DNA of 64,000 nt, taken from NCBI GenBank assembly GCA_003342815.1, contig PTEX01000013.1:2237067-2301066 (forward strand), in the 5' to 3' direction. The stretch comes from Eudromia elegans (taxonomy: Eukaryota; Chordata; Aves; Tinamiformes; Tinamidae). The position numbers were made by a program, and so were the translations under genes. The notes under the pieces are model-generated. The model had not been told where the DNA came from, made no database searches, and was given only the letters and a program-made list of their open reading frames with translations. This document shows, piece after piece, positions 1-12,030 of this stretch. Numbering within the stretch: position 1 is the first letter of the stretch; the number at the start of each line of letters is the position of its first letter.

Positions 1-1000
1 CCGTGCCGAGCCGAACCGAGCCGAGCCGTGCCGAACCGTGCCGAACCGAGCCGGGCCGGGCCGGGCCGGGCCATGCCGCGCCGGGCTGGGCGGGGCTGAG
101 CTGGGCCGGGCCAAACCGAGCCGGGCCGGGCTGGGCGGGGCTGAGCTGGGCCGGGCCAAACCGAGCCGGGCCGGGCTGGGCGGGGCTGAGCTGCACCGGG
201 CGAAACTGAGCTGGGTCGAGCCGGGTCGAATTGAGCCGAGCCAAGCTGAACCGGGCTGAGCCGGGCCGAGCCGAACCAAGCCGGGCCGAGACGGGCCAAG
301 CCGGGCCGAGCTGAACTAGGCTGGGCCGAGCTGGGCTGGGCCAAGCCGGGCCGAGCTGAACCGAACCAAGCTGAACCGAGCTGCGCCAAACCGGGCCAAG
401 CTGGGCTGGGCCAAGCCGAGCAGAGCTGGGCTGGGCCGAACCAGGCTGAGCCGAGCCAAACTGGGCCGAGCCGGGCTGGGCCAAGCCGAGCGGAGCCGAG
501 CTGGGCCGAACCGGGCTGAGCCGAGCCAAACTGGGCCGAGCTGGGCTGGACCGGGCCAAACCGTGCCAAGCCGGACTGAGCCAAAATGCATAGGGCCGAG
601 CTGAGCCGAGCCAAGCCGGGCTGAGCCACGCCGCACCAGTCCAAGCTGAGCCGAACCAGGCCAAGCCGAGCTGGGCTGAACTGAGCTGGGCTGAACTGAG
701 CCAAACCGGGCTGAGCTGTCTCGAACCGGGCCAAACTGAGCCGGGCCAAACCGAGCCAAAACGGGCGGAACCGGGCTGAGCTGAGCCGGAGCGAGCCGAA
801 CTGGGTCGGGCCGAGGCGAGCTGAGCATAGCATAGATGAGCCGAGCCAAGCCAGGCCAAGCTGAACCAAACCGTGCCAAACCAGGCCAAGCTGGGCTGCG
901 CTGCGCCGAGCCGGGCTGAGCCGAACAGAACCGGACTGAGCCGAGCCAGGCCGAGCCGAACTGGACCGAGCCGAACTGGACCGAGCCAAACCAGGCCGCC
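1..1000. repeat. Degenerate GC-rich pentanucleotide satellite-like array
   Basis: Almost all of the first kilobase is built from 5-base units of the form C-Y-G/A-R-R (ccgag, ccggg, ctgag, ctggg, ccaaa, ccaag). From 81 to about 215 a 45-base higher-order unit (nine pentamers, beginning ccgggctgggcggggctgag) is repeated about three times almost perfectly; the rest is more diverged. Four GGG runs spaced by CC at 53-70 form a classic G-quadruplex motif. The long open frames on both strands here (for example 316-1008 on the minus strand) result from the repeat lacking stop codons and are not genes. The array begins before the window, so its full length is unknown. Confidence 0.93.
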
Positions 1001-2080
1001 CAGGGCACAGGAAGGAGGGGAGGGCGGCGCTCTGCTAGCGGCCCCTCGAGCTGGCGCCGAGGGGAGTCTGTACGCGCGTGAGAGCAGCGATTCCCGCGGC
1101 AGTGCGGGGGGACGGAGCGCGGGAATCCCGCGCATCCCTGCGCGGGGGCAGGCTGCGTGCGCTGGCGCGCACAGGCGGGTTGGAGGCCTCCTGCCGCCGG
1201 CCAGGGAAGGCGGTTTCAGGGGAGCTGTGCGGCGCCTCGGCGCCAGGGAGCTGCGAGGAGGGCGAAGGAAGAGTTCACGTGTGCTCGTCGTGACGGGCCG
1301 CGATTTTAGTGCTGTTTGGAACGCGAAAATGCTGCTGAAACCAACCGAGTTACTGACGTGTTTGCTATACTGAGACTTTCAGTAACCCACAGGAATAGTC
1401 TCTGTTTTAATCATCATCTATATTTATCCACTGTAGGAATACCCCAGCCCCATCTTCAAGTGCAGATTCCATATCCACAGTCTCCGTTGAGCGCTCGGGT
1501 GTTAAATGCTTAGTTTTTACCCCTCCACCTCTCCCTTTTTTTTTTTTTTTGCTTTAAGTCGGAGGCAATGAGAGCGGAACGGCGTTTCGGCCCTGATCCT
1601 GCAGGGAGATCCCAGCGCGTACAACCACCGCTGTTGACGTTAGGTTGTGGTTTGGCAACACGGAAAACCCAGCCATAGGCCCCCTGTTGCTGCCTCAAAA
1701 ACGTGGTGCCCACGTGAGGCAGCGTGCTGGCCTGGCACCCATTCGCGCTGCCCGGCCACCTCGATTCGAGGCGTTTTTGACAGGTCAGCTTTTGACTCGC
1801 AGGTTCTCTGCTGGATCAGGTATCGCTGTGTGCAGCTCTAGCCAAAGCAGGCACCGTCTGCAGCCCTGCAGCGGGCACGAATCCAGGGTGAAGTTGGCAC
1901 CGGCGCCGCGTCGTGTGCTCCGGTGCACGCAGAGGTGGCCTCGCGTGCCGTGGCCGGAGCCCCGCCGAGTTTGCAGTGCTGGGTGATCCCGCAACGAGCG
2001 GGTCTCGCTGTGTGACCGCAGAGCCGCGGCCTCACGCAGACCCCGCGGGGGGTCACCCAGCGCTGCTGACCCGCCTGGCG
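1001..2080. promoter_or_regulatory. CpG-rich region, possible unassigned promoter
   Basis: Immediately after the pentamer array the sequence stays GC- and CpG-rich, densest at 1040-1300 and again at 1730-2060, with E-box cores (cacgtg) near 1276 and 1710. The two dense parts are separated by an AT-richer stretch with a poly-T run at 1537-1550. No coding exon or convincing splice donor could be recognised. In human the minus-strand gene FBXL14 lies upstream of WNT5B, so this could be a promoter for that gene or a distal WNT5B first exon. Neither is shown by the sequence, and no FBXL14 coding sequence is present. Confidence 0.35.
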
Positions 2081-5000
2081 TTGCTTGCCTTTATTTATTT
2101 ATTTTTCCTGTATCGTCACATGAATGTGAAGACGGGAGTCCTCGAAAACAGCTCCATCCTGAGACCGGTGGGGTAGCTCTTTGACCCCAAAATGAAATCA
2201 TACGTGAGGTCAGGAGCAGGGGAGAGGTACGGCGCGAGTGGAGTTTCACAGCTGCCTTTGCCAGCGCTGTTTTAAGGCCGTGGGGCTGCTCCCGAGAAGC
2301 TCCAGTGCAGCAGACATGAGGCAGCAAGCGCAGGCAGCGTGGTGCCAAGGTGGTGCTGGCGTATCTTAGCGATTGCTGCATTACTCATAACTGGCAAAGC
2401 TACAAGCCAGTTACACAAGTCACTCTCCAAGAGTGCTAATGAAGGCCTTTACCGTATTATCCTGCGTTTGGTTACGGAAACTTGCCATGGAAATAGTTCC
2501 ACAATTCCTGTTTTTAAGCCTTCTACCTTGAAAAGTGGAGGGGAAGGGGAAAAGGCATGCTCTTTAAGGCATGGGGACTTACTTTAGTTATTTTTTTCTT
2601 TATATCTTAGCATGTTGTGTGTAACCAGCAAAGGCTGGAAATAAATGATGCACTTTTTGGATTTCCTGAAACCTCCTTTCTCACAGGTTACACTTCGAGG
2701 TCTGTCTGTGCTTCACTTGAACTAGCAGGATTTGGATGTTACAAGGAGTAGCCTTGGAATTTCAATTCATAATCCTAATCTACTGTGTTGGAGGGGAGGG
2801 AGACAGAAAGTATTTTTGTATTTTTTCAAGTTTTCAATTGTCTTCTTTATCTACATAATAAATGTTTGGAAATCGAGGTTTAGCAAGTAAAAATGCACGC
2901 AGAAGGGCAGTTTGTCTCATAGTTGCTCAGTTGATTTTGCATTTCCAGGAGTAAAGAAATATGTGCCGTGTTTATCATGATCTCATATGGTATAAATAGG
3001 AGGTGGTAATCACCATGTGATAAACTGCATTTTATTAAAAATCTCTGACTGCCTCACATGCACTCTGACCGCTAATCTATCCCGCTGGAACGATTTCCAG
3101 CATTCCAGCCCCTTGAACAGCTCCGAGCAGCCGCTTTCTCTTTTTGAAAGCACTTGCCAGATAAATGTTTCATTCTTTTTGCTTTTCCTCCTTTTTCCCC
3201 AATTACACCGGCGCTGGGCGAGGGCTGGACAGCTTTGCTTGGCCGGGGTTCAGGAGGAGCTGCACAGCTCGCTTGCGGCTTCTGCGATGGGAAGCGACGT
3301 GTGCCGAGAGCGCCGCGCCGTCGTCTCTCCGGTGCCTCGTGTCGCGTGCGCGGGCACCGTGTCCACTCGCTCTCACTGCAGTCTTTCATCTCACTCTGGC
3401 CCTCTTTGCTCCTTTTGCTTCGTAGCTGGTAGGATAACATGGCTTTCCCCTCACCCCACCCTTTTTCCAGGCCTGTTTTAAATTAACCATTTAAGAGATA
3501 ACAAATACAGATTCCTTCCCTACCGTTCTTTTCCTTTGCCACTCTGCTCCATGTGCTTTCTGCATTTTTAAAGCTTCAGCCACAGAGGGGAAGACTGCTA
3601 GATTGATCCACAGGAATCTGCTTGGCATTTGGCTTTTTCTCACTGGCGAGCAATCCTGCTGATTGCAGGACGGCAATGACACCAAACCACTTAAACAATA
3701 AAGCCGGTGGTCTTCAAACACTTCCCTCCCTTTTGATCCATTCAACCTCAAATTGGTTCCTAAAGCCATATATCCCCCCACCTTGCCCAGCTGACCTTAC
3801 TGGTTCCCCTGAGCTGGCGTCTCCTGCTTTTCCCCGTGCCCTGCGGCCACCACTGCCTCCCGGGCTATCCCGCATCCCAGCGCCTGCCTGGCAGGCAAGG
3901 CAGCGTCTCCCACCGGAGCGGGAAGGACTGCACGGATCCGCTGCACACGTGTCTGGGATCTGTATCCTTCTCTCCTTGTGGCCGAGCTTGCTGGTGGGGT
4001 GTTGGGAGCCAGGAGCCCGCGGGAGGCCTCAGTCAAGCCGGCAGCACTGGAGACCTAGGCTTTCGTTTAAAAAGCCACATAGTGTGAGGAAAAGGCAGCT
4101 AGTAAGTGTAACGTGTTCCTCTTGCCTTGCCTGCTTCCTGAAAAGGGGGAAACAATGTTTTTACTGTACTTTACCGTCCATTGCAGGTACCGTGACCTTA
4201 ATATGGTGAAGTGCTGCCCGTGTATCTGTATTTTAGGATTAGGTGGTTCCATTTGGACAAAGCAGTTCTGATCTGCCACTTATTTCCTGGTGTCAGGGTG
4301 GCGTGGGTGTGTTCATTCAAAATACAATATGCTGATAATATTTAGGTAGGTGCTGGGGCGAAATTCAGAGCTGATGTCTCAGTGCAAATGCTGGCTCTAA
4401 ATTTGAGCCCGTGTGCCTTTTTTTTTTTTTTAAATTTGGGTGTTGATTTTATGTGTCAGTCAATAGCTGGCAAGAATATAAATGTGTATATGAGGAAGAA
4501 TGGTCAGAGGGCGTAAAACATGGGATTTCGAGTTAAGATTTCCAATTTTACCATTAACTTGTTCAATGACCATTGCTACTGTAATAGATTGAACCATCTG
4601 TAGATGAAAGGATGTGTGAAGAACCGAAATACTCTATTACGGTGTTGGCTCTTGGACTCCCAAGTCGGGTACCTGTCACGCACAGCTCCTCTGCCCATGT
4701 GTAACGGGGCCGTCTGGTGGTTAGACAGAGTGACCTGGGCCCGTGACCACAGGCGAATCCCTGCTCTGCCACGTGCGTCGCGTCCTTCCGACCTTGTGTG
4801 GAGGTTTGTGCACAATGGTTACAGTAGGAAGCGTCCTGGGAGTGCGGGAAGCAAAACCCCAAGCCTGAATGTTTGCAGTTCATCACATTGAGCGCTGCTC
4901 CTGGTGTTGAGCTTCAGTGTTCCTCTGTTAGCAGTGCCAGAGAAGATGGGCATGTCAAAGAAGATCTGGTGTAATGATTATTAAAAGCAGAGTGGTAGGG

Positions 5001-6914
5001 AAACAGAGAGACCATGCAGGTAGTAACTGCTTTCGTAAGCTTTGCCTGGGGATTGAACTGGGGATTGCCTGGGGATTGAACTCTAAGACTCTATGACTTG
5101 AGCAAAAAGGGGTAGTTCTTGTAGCCACAGCCCATACACACGTGCCTGACGCGCTGGATAGCACCCACCAGAGCAGCACGTTTGCGCAGTGTCTCTCCAC
5201 AACAGCTGTGTCCAAAACCCAGCAGCGCAGCCTAAGCCGTACAACTCCCCTGACGTGCAGCACGTGCAGCCGGGACAGGGATGTGTTCTCCCAAAGCAGC
5301 TGGCTTTGGGCTGAGATCGGAGAAGGGTGGGAACGTGGAAGTGGGTGCGACTTCCCCTCTGCCGGAAGGTTTGTGTGTGGGCAGGGCTTACTTAGGGAAG
5401 GGCAGGGGTTATTACCAGGGAAGCCTGCAGCTTAGTTCTCTCTCTCAGAAACCCTAAGGAAGGGAGAGGCATCGATTCCTGCACTTGTTCTCTCCAACCA
5501 AGTTTGGCCTGGGGCAAGGGGGAACAGTGTCCTGGGAGAAAAGGTTTATATATTCTTGCAAAATACCACAGGTTAGATGTAGCCTGACAAGAAGGTAAGC
5601 TTGGGCAGGGAAGGGACAGCGGTAGTCGTCTAGTTCTTGAAACACAGCATGTTTTTATCCAGGGATTACAGCAGTGTTAATTTTAACTATTAACTCCTCC
5701 TTTTCTGGACCAGAGCCACCAGCTCGTTTTCAGGTAGTAAATAGCATTTCAAAATTGGCAATTCGCTAGAGCTGGACAACCTTATGTCACCTGCCCTACA
5801 AATATTGGCTCCAGAGTAAGTTCTTAGAGAGAAAATGAAAAGTGGAGGAGTACTGCTCTGGAAACAAGCTGTGAAAGTCAAAGTGGGAGCCCAGCATGAA
5901 AGAACACAAGCTGCAGGTAAGAGCTATAAAATATAGTTTTATATGGAATGCAGGTCAGAAATACAAAATACAATTGTATACAGAGTATATGGTTTGCATT
6001 AGTTCTGGCCAAAGGAAGGTTAGTTTAACATCTTCTTCCTAAAAGTAACAGCAGGGGAAATTTCTGGTGTTACATGTGCCTGATTCTGAGCAATTTTCTG
6101 CTGCAGTTCCGGAGAATACAGAGACACAGTGGCAGAGGGAGGTGACTTTCGGAAGCTCTGTTTGTCCTTGCTTCCATTCTTTGGGACATTTAGACACCCT
6201 AAAACCTCATTCAGGGTGCTGGATTTCCCGCAGCAGGCCATCTGCCTGTGCCCAAGGCAGGTCTTGAAAACCCTCCCTGAAAATGTGGGGCTGACACAAA
6301 CAGGGTGGGGGGAAAGTTTCGGATGCACAGTGTTAGAGGTAAAAAAATAAATGGATATAAACTGATGGGTGTTCCATACTATTTCTTCTTTCAGCTTATT
6401 CCTATATCATTCTAAAAAGCAAATTAATCCTTTGCAGAATATTCAGTCTATATAGATATATTTTTATGTGACTAGGCCTTGTCATGTCCGAGGAGAACTG
6501 AACTTTCCCTAATTCACATGGTTCCCATTTTTTTCTAAATGTGTGTGTGCACATGAAAATATGAGCTAGGAATATTACTTTTAGACCTCTCTTTCCAGCG
6601 TATAAGCTGACTGACTAAGGTATGTGGAAAAGGAGCTTGCTTTCCACCACTTTACCCGAATTCTACTGTTAGTTTTGGTGCTAGTGTTGTTTTACCCTTT
6701 TTGCCAGCAAACCCAGTCTGTATTCTTTCTGTTCATTTTGGAACAGTGAATCCTTTAGCATGAAGATTATTCCTTTAATGCCCTGAAGGAAGAAATAAAA
6801 AAAAAAACCCAAAAAACTCTAGATATATTGAAACCTGTGAAAATATTTATAGAATGGCGGTGGTTGCCAGGACGTGGGAAGTAACAGGTAACTAAATAAT
6901 ACTCCTTTACTTAT

Positions 6915-7045
6915 CTGTAGCACCTTTCATTTGGTAGAAGCAGAGCTCTGTGTAATCATTTTATACCTTAAGCTGCACACTGTTTCTGGTTGCCTAGCAA
7001 GTTTTCGCCCCACTACTTCCATGGTGAAACCGAGGCCCAAACCGT
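6915..7045 (+). repeat. Possible ancient amniote SINE-like fragment
   Basis: The stretch starts with agcacctttcatttgg and ends with a block reading ccatggtgaaaccgaggccc. Both ends resemble the widespread old amniote SINE/MIR-type consensus in which a block like 'cctttcatc' is followed about 100 bases later by 'gatggggaaactgaggc'. The similarity is recalled from family consensus and is weak, so this is tentative. Confidence 0.3.
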
Positions 7046-8779
7046 GCCTTTGGCGGGGATGGGAACTGGTTACCTGCAGCGTGTCTTCATGGGCACTGTT
7101 GCATGTCAGAGCTCACGCTGTCTCGCGCTCGACGCCCAGAAATGCAGCCGTGAAATGAGTGTCTGGAAGCCGAGGCCTCGGTGCCGCTCCGGAGTCTCAT
7201 GCCGCGCTCCTCGCCGCACCAGGAGTCCAGCCCGGAGCGGCCGGCTCCCCACGCGGCGCCTGCGCAGCCAGGCCGATCCGGAGCTCGGCTTCAATGGATC
7301 CTAGAGAGCACTGGCCTTTTAGCGAGTCAGCTGGCAGCTGAGCGATGTTTTGTTTTGAATGGTTCGCATTCTTCCATCTGATTCCCACACTGAAGATTTC
7401 CCGCTTCCTCTTTTCCCCGAGCTGTCCCAGCAAGACGCTCTGGATATGCAGATGTGATGGCACACGCGCGCACACGTGCGCTTCCTGAAGCAACTCCTCA
7501 GCGTTTGCTCGGCGTGTTTGTTTTACTGCAGTTCCTCTAATCCCCAAAGTGACATTAAACAGATTTTTTTGTTTAACCTTTGTATGAAACCCTCTCCCTT
7601 TTTTTAATTTTTTTTTAGCAACGATGTGTGGTTTTAGCTGTATTTCCTTAGATTCCCATGTGCGTGGAGGAGACACTGCATAAATGAAAACGTAATTATT
7701 ACACACCACACACAAGTTTCTTTTCAGACCTCTCCCATACATGCTTTCCCTCGGACATATTTTTGAACGCGCACGTTCATATAATGATAAATAACTCTCC
7801 TTTCGCTGTAGGAGTGTATGAAGGCCGCAGTATGAAGGCCGCTCACCCAAAGCCTTGGGAGTACATTTCAAAGGAGGCTTTGGAAAAATAGGGCCCATTT
7901 TGACCAAGAGCAGGAGTAGGAGTCAAAAGTGTCGGTAGCCCCTCTTTGCTGATGAATTTCTCAGTACAAAAAGAGGCCTGGGCTTGATCAAAGCCCTGTA
8001 CACTGTCAGCGTGAGTGAAATACGATGAAAAAGCTGCCGTCTTTAACAAGCAAGGAAGCTGCTTTGCTGTGGCAGCATCAGCCCTTAACAGGATTTCTTG
8101 CCTTCCCTGCTCTATAGAGGCTCTGGCAGTTCCTCCGGTGCTCCCACTCGCCGCCCACGGGCTCCCCGTGCAGGGCACCGCACGCAGGACCCACGAGCGC
8201 AGCGCCAGCCCTCCTGGCCTCGGCCACCAGCGCGCCCTTCCTGCAGGACACGCACGGGTAGCGCTGCCGGAGCGCTGCTTTTGGCCAAGAAATCCAGCGT
8301 TGCTTTCCAGAGGAAGAGCAGTTCCACGTATGGAAACTCCCGATTCCTCCCTCGTCAAGATGCTCAATAGCAGATTGCCTAGGGAGAATATATACATTCA
8401 AAATAACAGAGAAGCAAAAATCTGCAAAAAATCTGCAGTACTGTAAATGTTCTTTTGGATGATCGCTTAGAAGAGGTCGCTTTCCTCTGTTTGAGTGGCA
8501 ACTGGAAGATCTAGACCTATTTAATTTCTCCCATTGCTTACATATTTTCCAACTAACTTTAAAGAAAGAAAAAGCACCTTTGCTTGAAAAAAAACAAAAC
8601 CAAAAGCAAAAAAAAAAAAACCCACCTCTGCTCTACGTTATTCTCTCTTGTTTGGTAAATTCTGCTTGAGGTTTCCCTGTGAATATGAAGTTAATAATAA
8701 TTGTATTTACATGGTCTCAGCGAAGGATATTTAAGTGCATTAGAGCCTGTAATGTGTCGCAGCGTCCGCCAGCACTGTC

Positions 8780-8880
8780 ACAGTTGCTGAGCCTTGCGGG
8801 GGAGGAAACTAAAACGCAGAGTCTCAGGTAGTTGTCATGAAAATCACTAAGAAGTCAGGTCCCGACCCAGGCCCGCAGTC
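8780..8880 (+). repeat. Possible MIR-like SINE fragment
   Basis: The segment gaggaaactaaaacgcagag, followed by a block with agtcaggtcccgacccaggc, follows the order of the MIR/CORE-SINE 3' half (gaggaaactgaggc ... agccaggattcgaaccca). It is highly diverged and could be coincidence. Confidence 0.25.
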
Positions 8881-10209
8881 AGAATCTCCAAACTCTTTTA
8901 TTAAGCTCGCAGTTAGTCTTAACAACCCAAGCAGGGTATCCTCGTGCGGCTCCGCTGCGCCTGGTGCAGCAGTGGTGAATTTCAGGGACTTTGGCTTTTG
9001 TTAGCCCTGCTGGGCTGGCAGAGCTGTGGGAGGAAAAGAGGGGTTCTGTTCTAGTGTCTGCACCAGGAAAAACGTCACGTTACAGTTCGCATGGAGAGAA
9101 GCAGGAAGAAAAATCCTGTTTTTTGGAAATCTTTGGCAGCTAAAATACATATAGAGTGGGCCTTGGAAACTGAGTCGAATTCAAAGTCATTGAGAAGGAA
9201 TGAATTTGAGTAAAGCACTCTGCAGTTTTTAGTTGCTTCTCCAGTTCAATTTTTTTTTTTCCTTTCTTGTTCAGGGAAGGATTTACAAAGCAGAAAATTC
9301 TAGCTGCTACATTTCAAGCTTAAAGTAGTTAATTTTACAGAGAAGCGTCTTTCAAATTAGTGCTTTGTTGGATTTTTTTTTTTTTTTTTAAATTTAGGTA
9401 TTTTGGATCAGTTCGCATTACTGGGTTCGTGTTTTCCAGCTCGGCAGCAGCATTGGTTCAAGTAGTTCCTGTCCAAGCAGCAGATTTTCACCCTCCCCTG
9501 GTGCACTCAGCTGTGCCCTCAGCCTGTGGCAACGTGCTGTGAACTCAGGCAGGCAGCTGATCCGCAGTCGAAAATCCTCCCAGGAATACCGTTTTCCTTG
9601 AAGTGCCGGCACGGCTCCATCTGGCCACGTGGTCCTGCACTGCTTGGCCACATTTCTCATTCCCACATGGACCAGCCCGGGGAGCTAAGTAAGACAAAAA
9701 CAGACACCTTTTTTTTGTTTATTTTTGTAAGTTTAATGCTCAATCTTTTTAACTCCCTGCCGTTGCTCACAGTGGGACAGATGGAAAAAAAAACCAGGAG
9801 CAGCACAGGGAGGAGATAGTCTGAAGGAAGACTGGGCCTGGGACTATAGGGGGCTAGTTTAGGCTCTGCTTGTGTTTTGGGGGGCTGCATCCCGACAGAG
9901 CAGCCCGGGATGAGCTCCGGCGGGTGGGAGACGGGGCTGCTCCGTCTCCCTGTCCTGCTGCCGGCACAACCGTGTTGTGAGGCTGCGGCCCCGCTCCCGG
10001 ATTTCAGTGGGGGATTTCAGGCTGGAAAGGAGAGGGAGAGGCGCAGCCTTGTGAGCAATGACATTCCAGGAAGAGCAGGGACCCCGAATAACCCAAACAG
10101 CTTTCAAGATGCTCAGGAATTTTGCATACGGGGTCCTAGGATGCGTCACTGAAAACAGACGTGGCTCCTTGTTCCTCATGTTAGACCGTATCTATTTAAA
10201 AATGCATCT

Positions 10210-10225
10210 ATGTGTGTGTGTGTGT
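10210..10225. repeat. (TG)n microsatellite
   Basis: Short run of alternating TG within 'atgtgtgtgtgtgtgtatg'. Simple repeat. Confidence 0.85.
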
Positions 10226-12015
10226 ATGTTGGATGTAGTGGTTTAACTGAACAATTTAGTTAAAGGACTGCAGATCTTAATTATGAAGGCCTTGCTTTCA
10301 GTTTAAACGATAACCTACACAAAAAAATCAACACTGAAATAACTCTTCCACATTCAATTTGCATGAATGGACATTTTGCTGAAAAAAATTGTGTCTGGAA
10401 ACTATTTAACTATTTAAGAAGATAGATATTTAAAAAGATCAGAACGCTACAATAGCATTTTGCAAACAAGATCTTATATAACTTGCTTCTGTTGTGAAAT
10501 CAGACCTGCGCATATGTGATTGGCACTGAAATAACGGTGAGAAATAAAGTGATCTTTTTTTGGTACCAATGCAGATTATTCCTAAAACAGTTTGAGTAGA
10601 TTTAGCTCAATTTTGTTGCATCCAAAATTGACAGGATATTCCTAAACTGACTGGAAATGACCATATGTGTGAAAGATAAGTTTTGAAACTGGTAGAGAGA
10701 TTAATGAAATTCTCTAATTAGGGGGTAATTCTCAAAATATATTAAGCATGCTTGGAAAATGTTTTCTTTTTTTTCCTTTGCTTTGCAAGCTGTGATAAGT
10801 GTGCAAATGATGCCGCTCACCGGCGCATTATTCCCACATTCCAGTATTTTATTACTTGTGGCTTCGAATGCTCTGTATTTGAGCAGGAACAATGTTTAGT
10901 GGATGGAAGAAGTACCTGAGGCTCAGAAGAATGGAAACAGAGAGCAAATGTCAATATTGCCCTGCTTCTGGCAAGCGGATGGATATGGGCCTGCTTCTAA
11001 GCACCTGGCTTATTGCTTTACCCAACAGAGGTGCATCTGAACCTGCTACCTACCCTTCCTGCACCTCCTTTTCCCTATCCGTAGGCTAAGGGAAAACAGT
11101 GCCGGTTAGGGTTGAGGGCTCTAATGCATGGTGTTATGTGCTCGCTTTGCTGTTCTGTAGTGGGAATAGAACTGACTGTTGGTATTATTTTCATTAGACT
11201 GCAAGATGTAAGATCAGATGGAAGATTAGCTGTAAGAACATCTTTAAGATGTAAGATGCTTAGCAGGAAAGAGAGAGAAAGTGAATTCGATCTGAATGTA
11301 TTCCATGACTACCTATTTCCGCTGGAAATTTAGATCTGCATTCCTACATCAAAATTTGCTCATTCTGCTTTTAAGAAAGAAACCACCAGGAGACTGCTGA
11401 GGCAAGTCAGCCTGACAGGGACCCTCGTGGCTTACACTGAGCTCTTGGATGTCCGAAACAGAGAAGTAACTGTGCATCTCGGTGCTTTCCTGGGATCATT
11501 GGCTCCTGCGGAAGTTAGGAGCCAGCACAGCAGCCGCTTCACTCAAATATTTGACAGTCTTTGCTAGTTACTGGAAGTCTGAAGCGGGCTATGAAATAAA
11601 GGTCAAACACACTAAGGGAGGCCCGGGCCTGTAGACGCAAGGACATAAATGCTGTTGTTTGGAGTGGCTGCAATGGGATTGGAGGGGCTAAGCACCACTT
11701 TGGGGGGGAGGAGGAGCGGTGTGCTGCGACCCACGAGATCAGGGCAAGGAAGAGGCTACTTAAAACCGTCCAGCTGTTCCCTTCCTCTGCGGAGACATTG
11801 CTTTGGCTTGGACTGCCCTTCGCTGCTCACGCTGCCGAGGAACTTTGTCCTGTTACCCTGCTAATCGTAGAGGAGGCCGACGCGTGTTCCTGCAGTGCCG
11901 CAACCCGGGCGCAGAGTTCCCCGCTCGCTGGAAGCACCGCGGCCTCGGACGCCTCGCGCCTGCCCGCGCCATCCATGCGACGGGCGCTATCGCAGCCCAG
12001 CACCGCCCCTGGCAA

Positions 12016-12030
12016 ACACACACACACACG
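12016..12030. repeat. (CA)n microsatellite
   Basis: Short acacac run at the edge of a GC-rich patch. Confidence 0.85.

Noticed and set aside
316-1008. 230-residue minus-strand open frame
   Set aside because: Low-complexity translation of the pentamer array; frames stay open because the repeat has few stop codons.
4604-4891. Trp-Trp motif (GAVWWLD) in a + frame, considered as the WNT5B Asn-Ser-Trp-Trp junction
   Set aside because: No preceding signal peptide, wrong neighbouring residues, and the following gttaga is a poor donor.
7197-7907. 236-residue minus-strand open frame
   Set aside because: No recognisable domain, mixed composition, no splice or promoter context; treated as chance.
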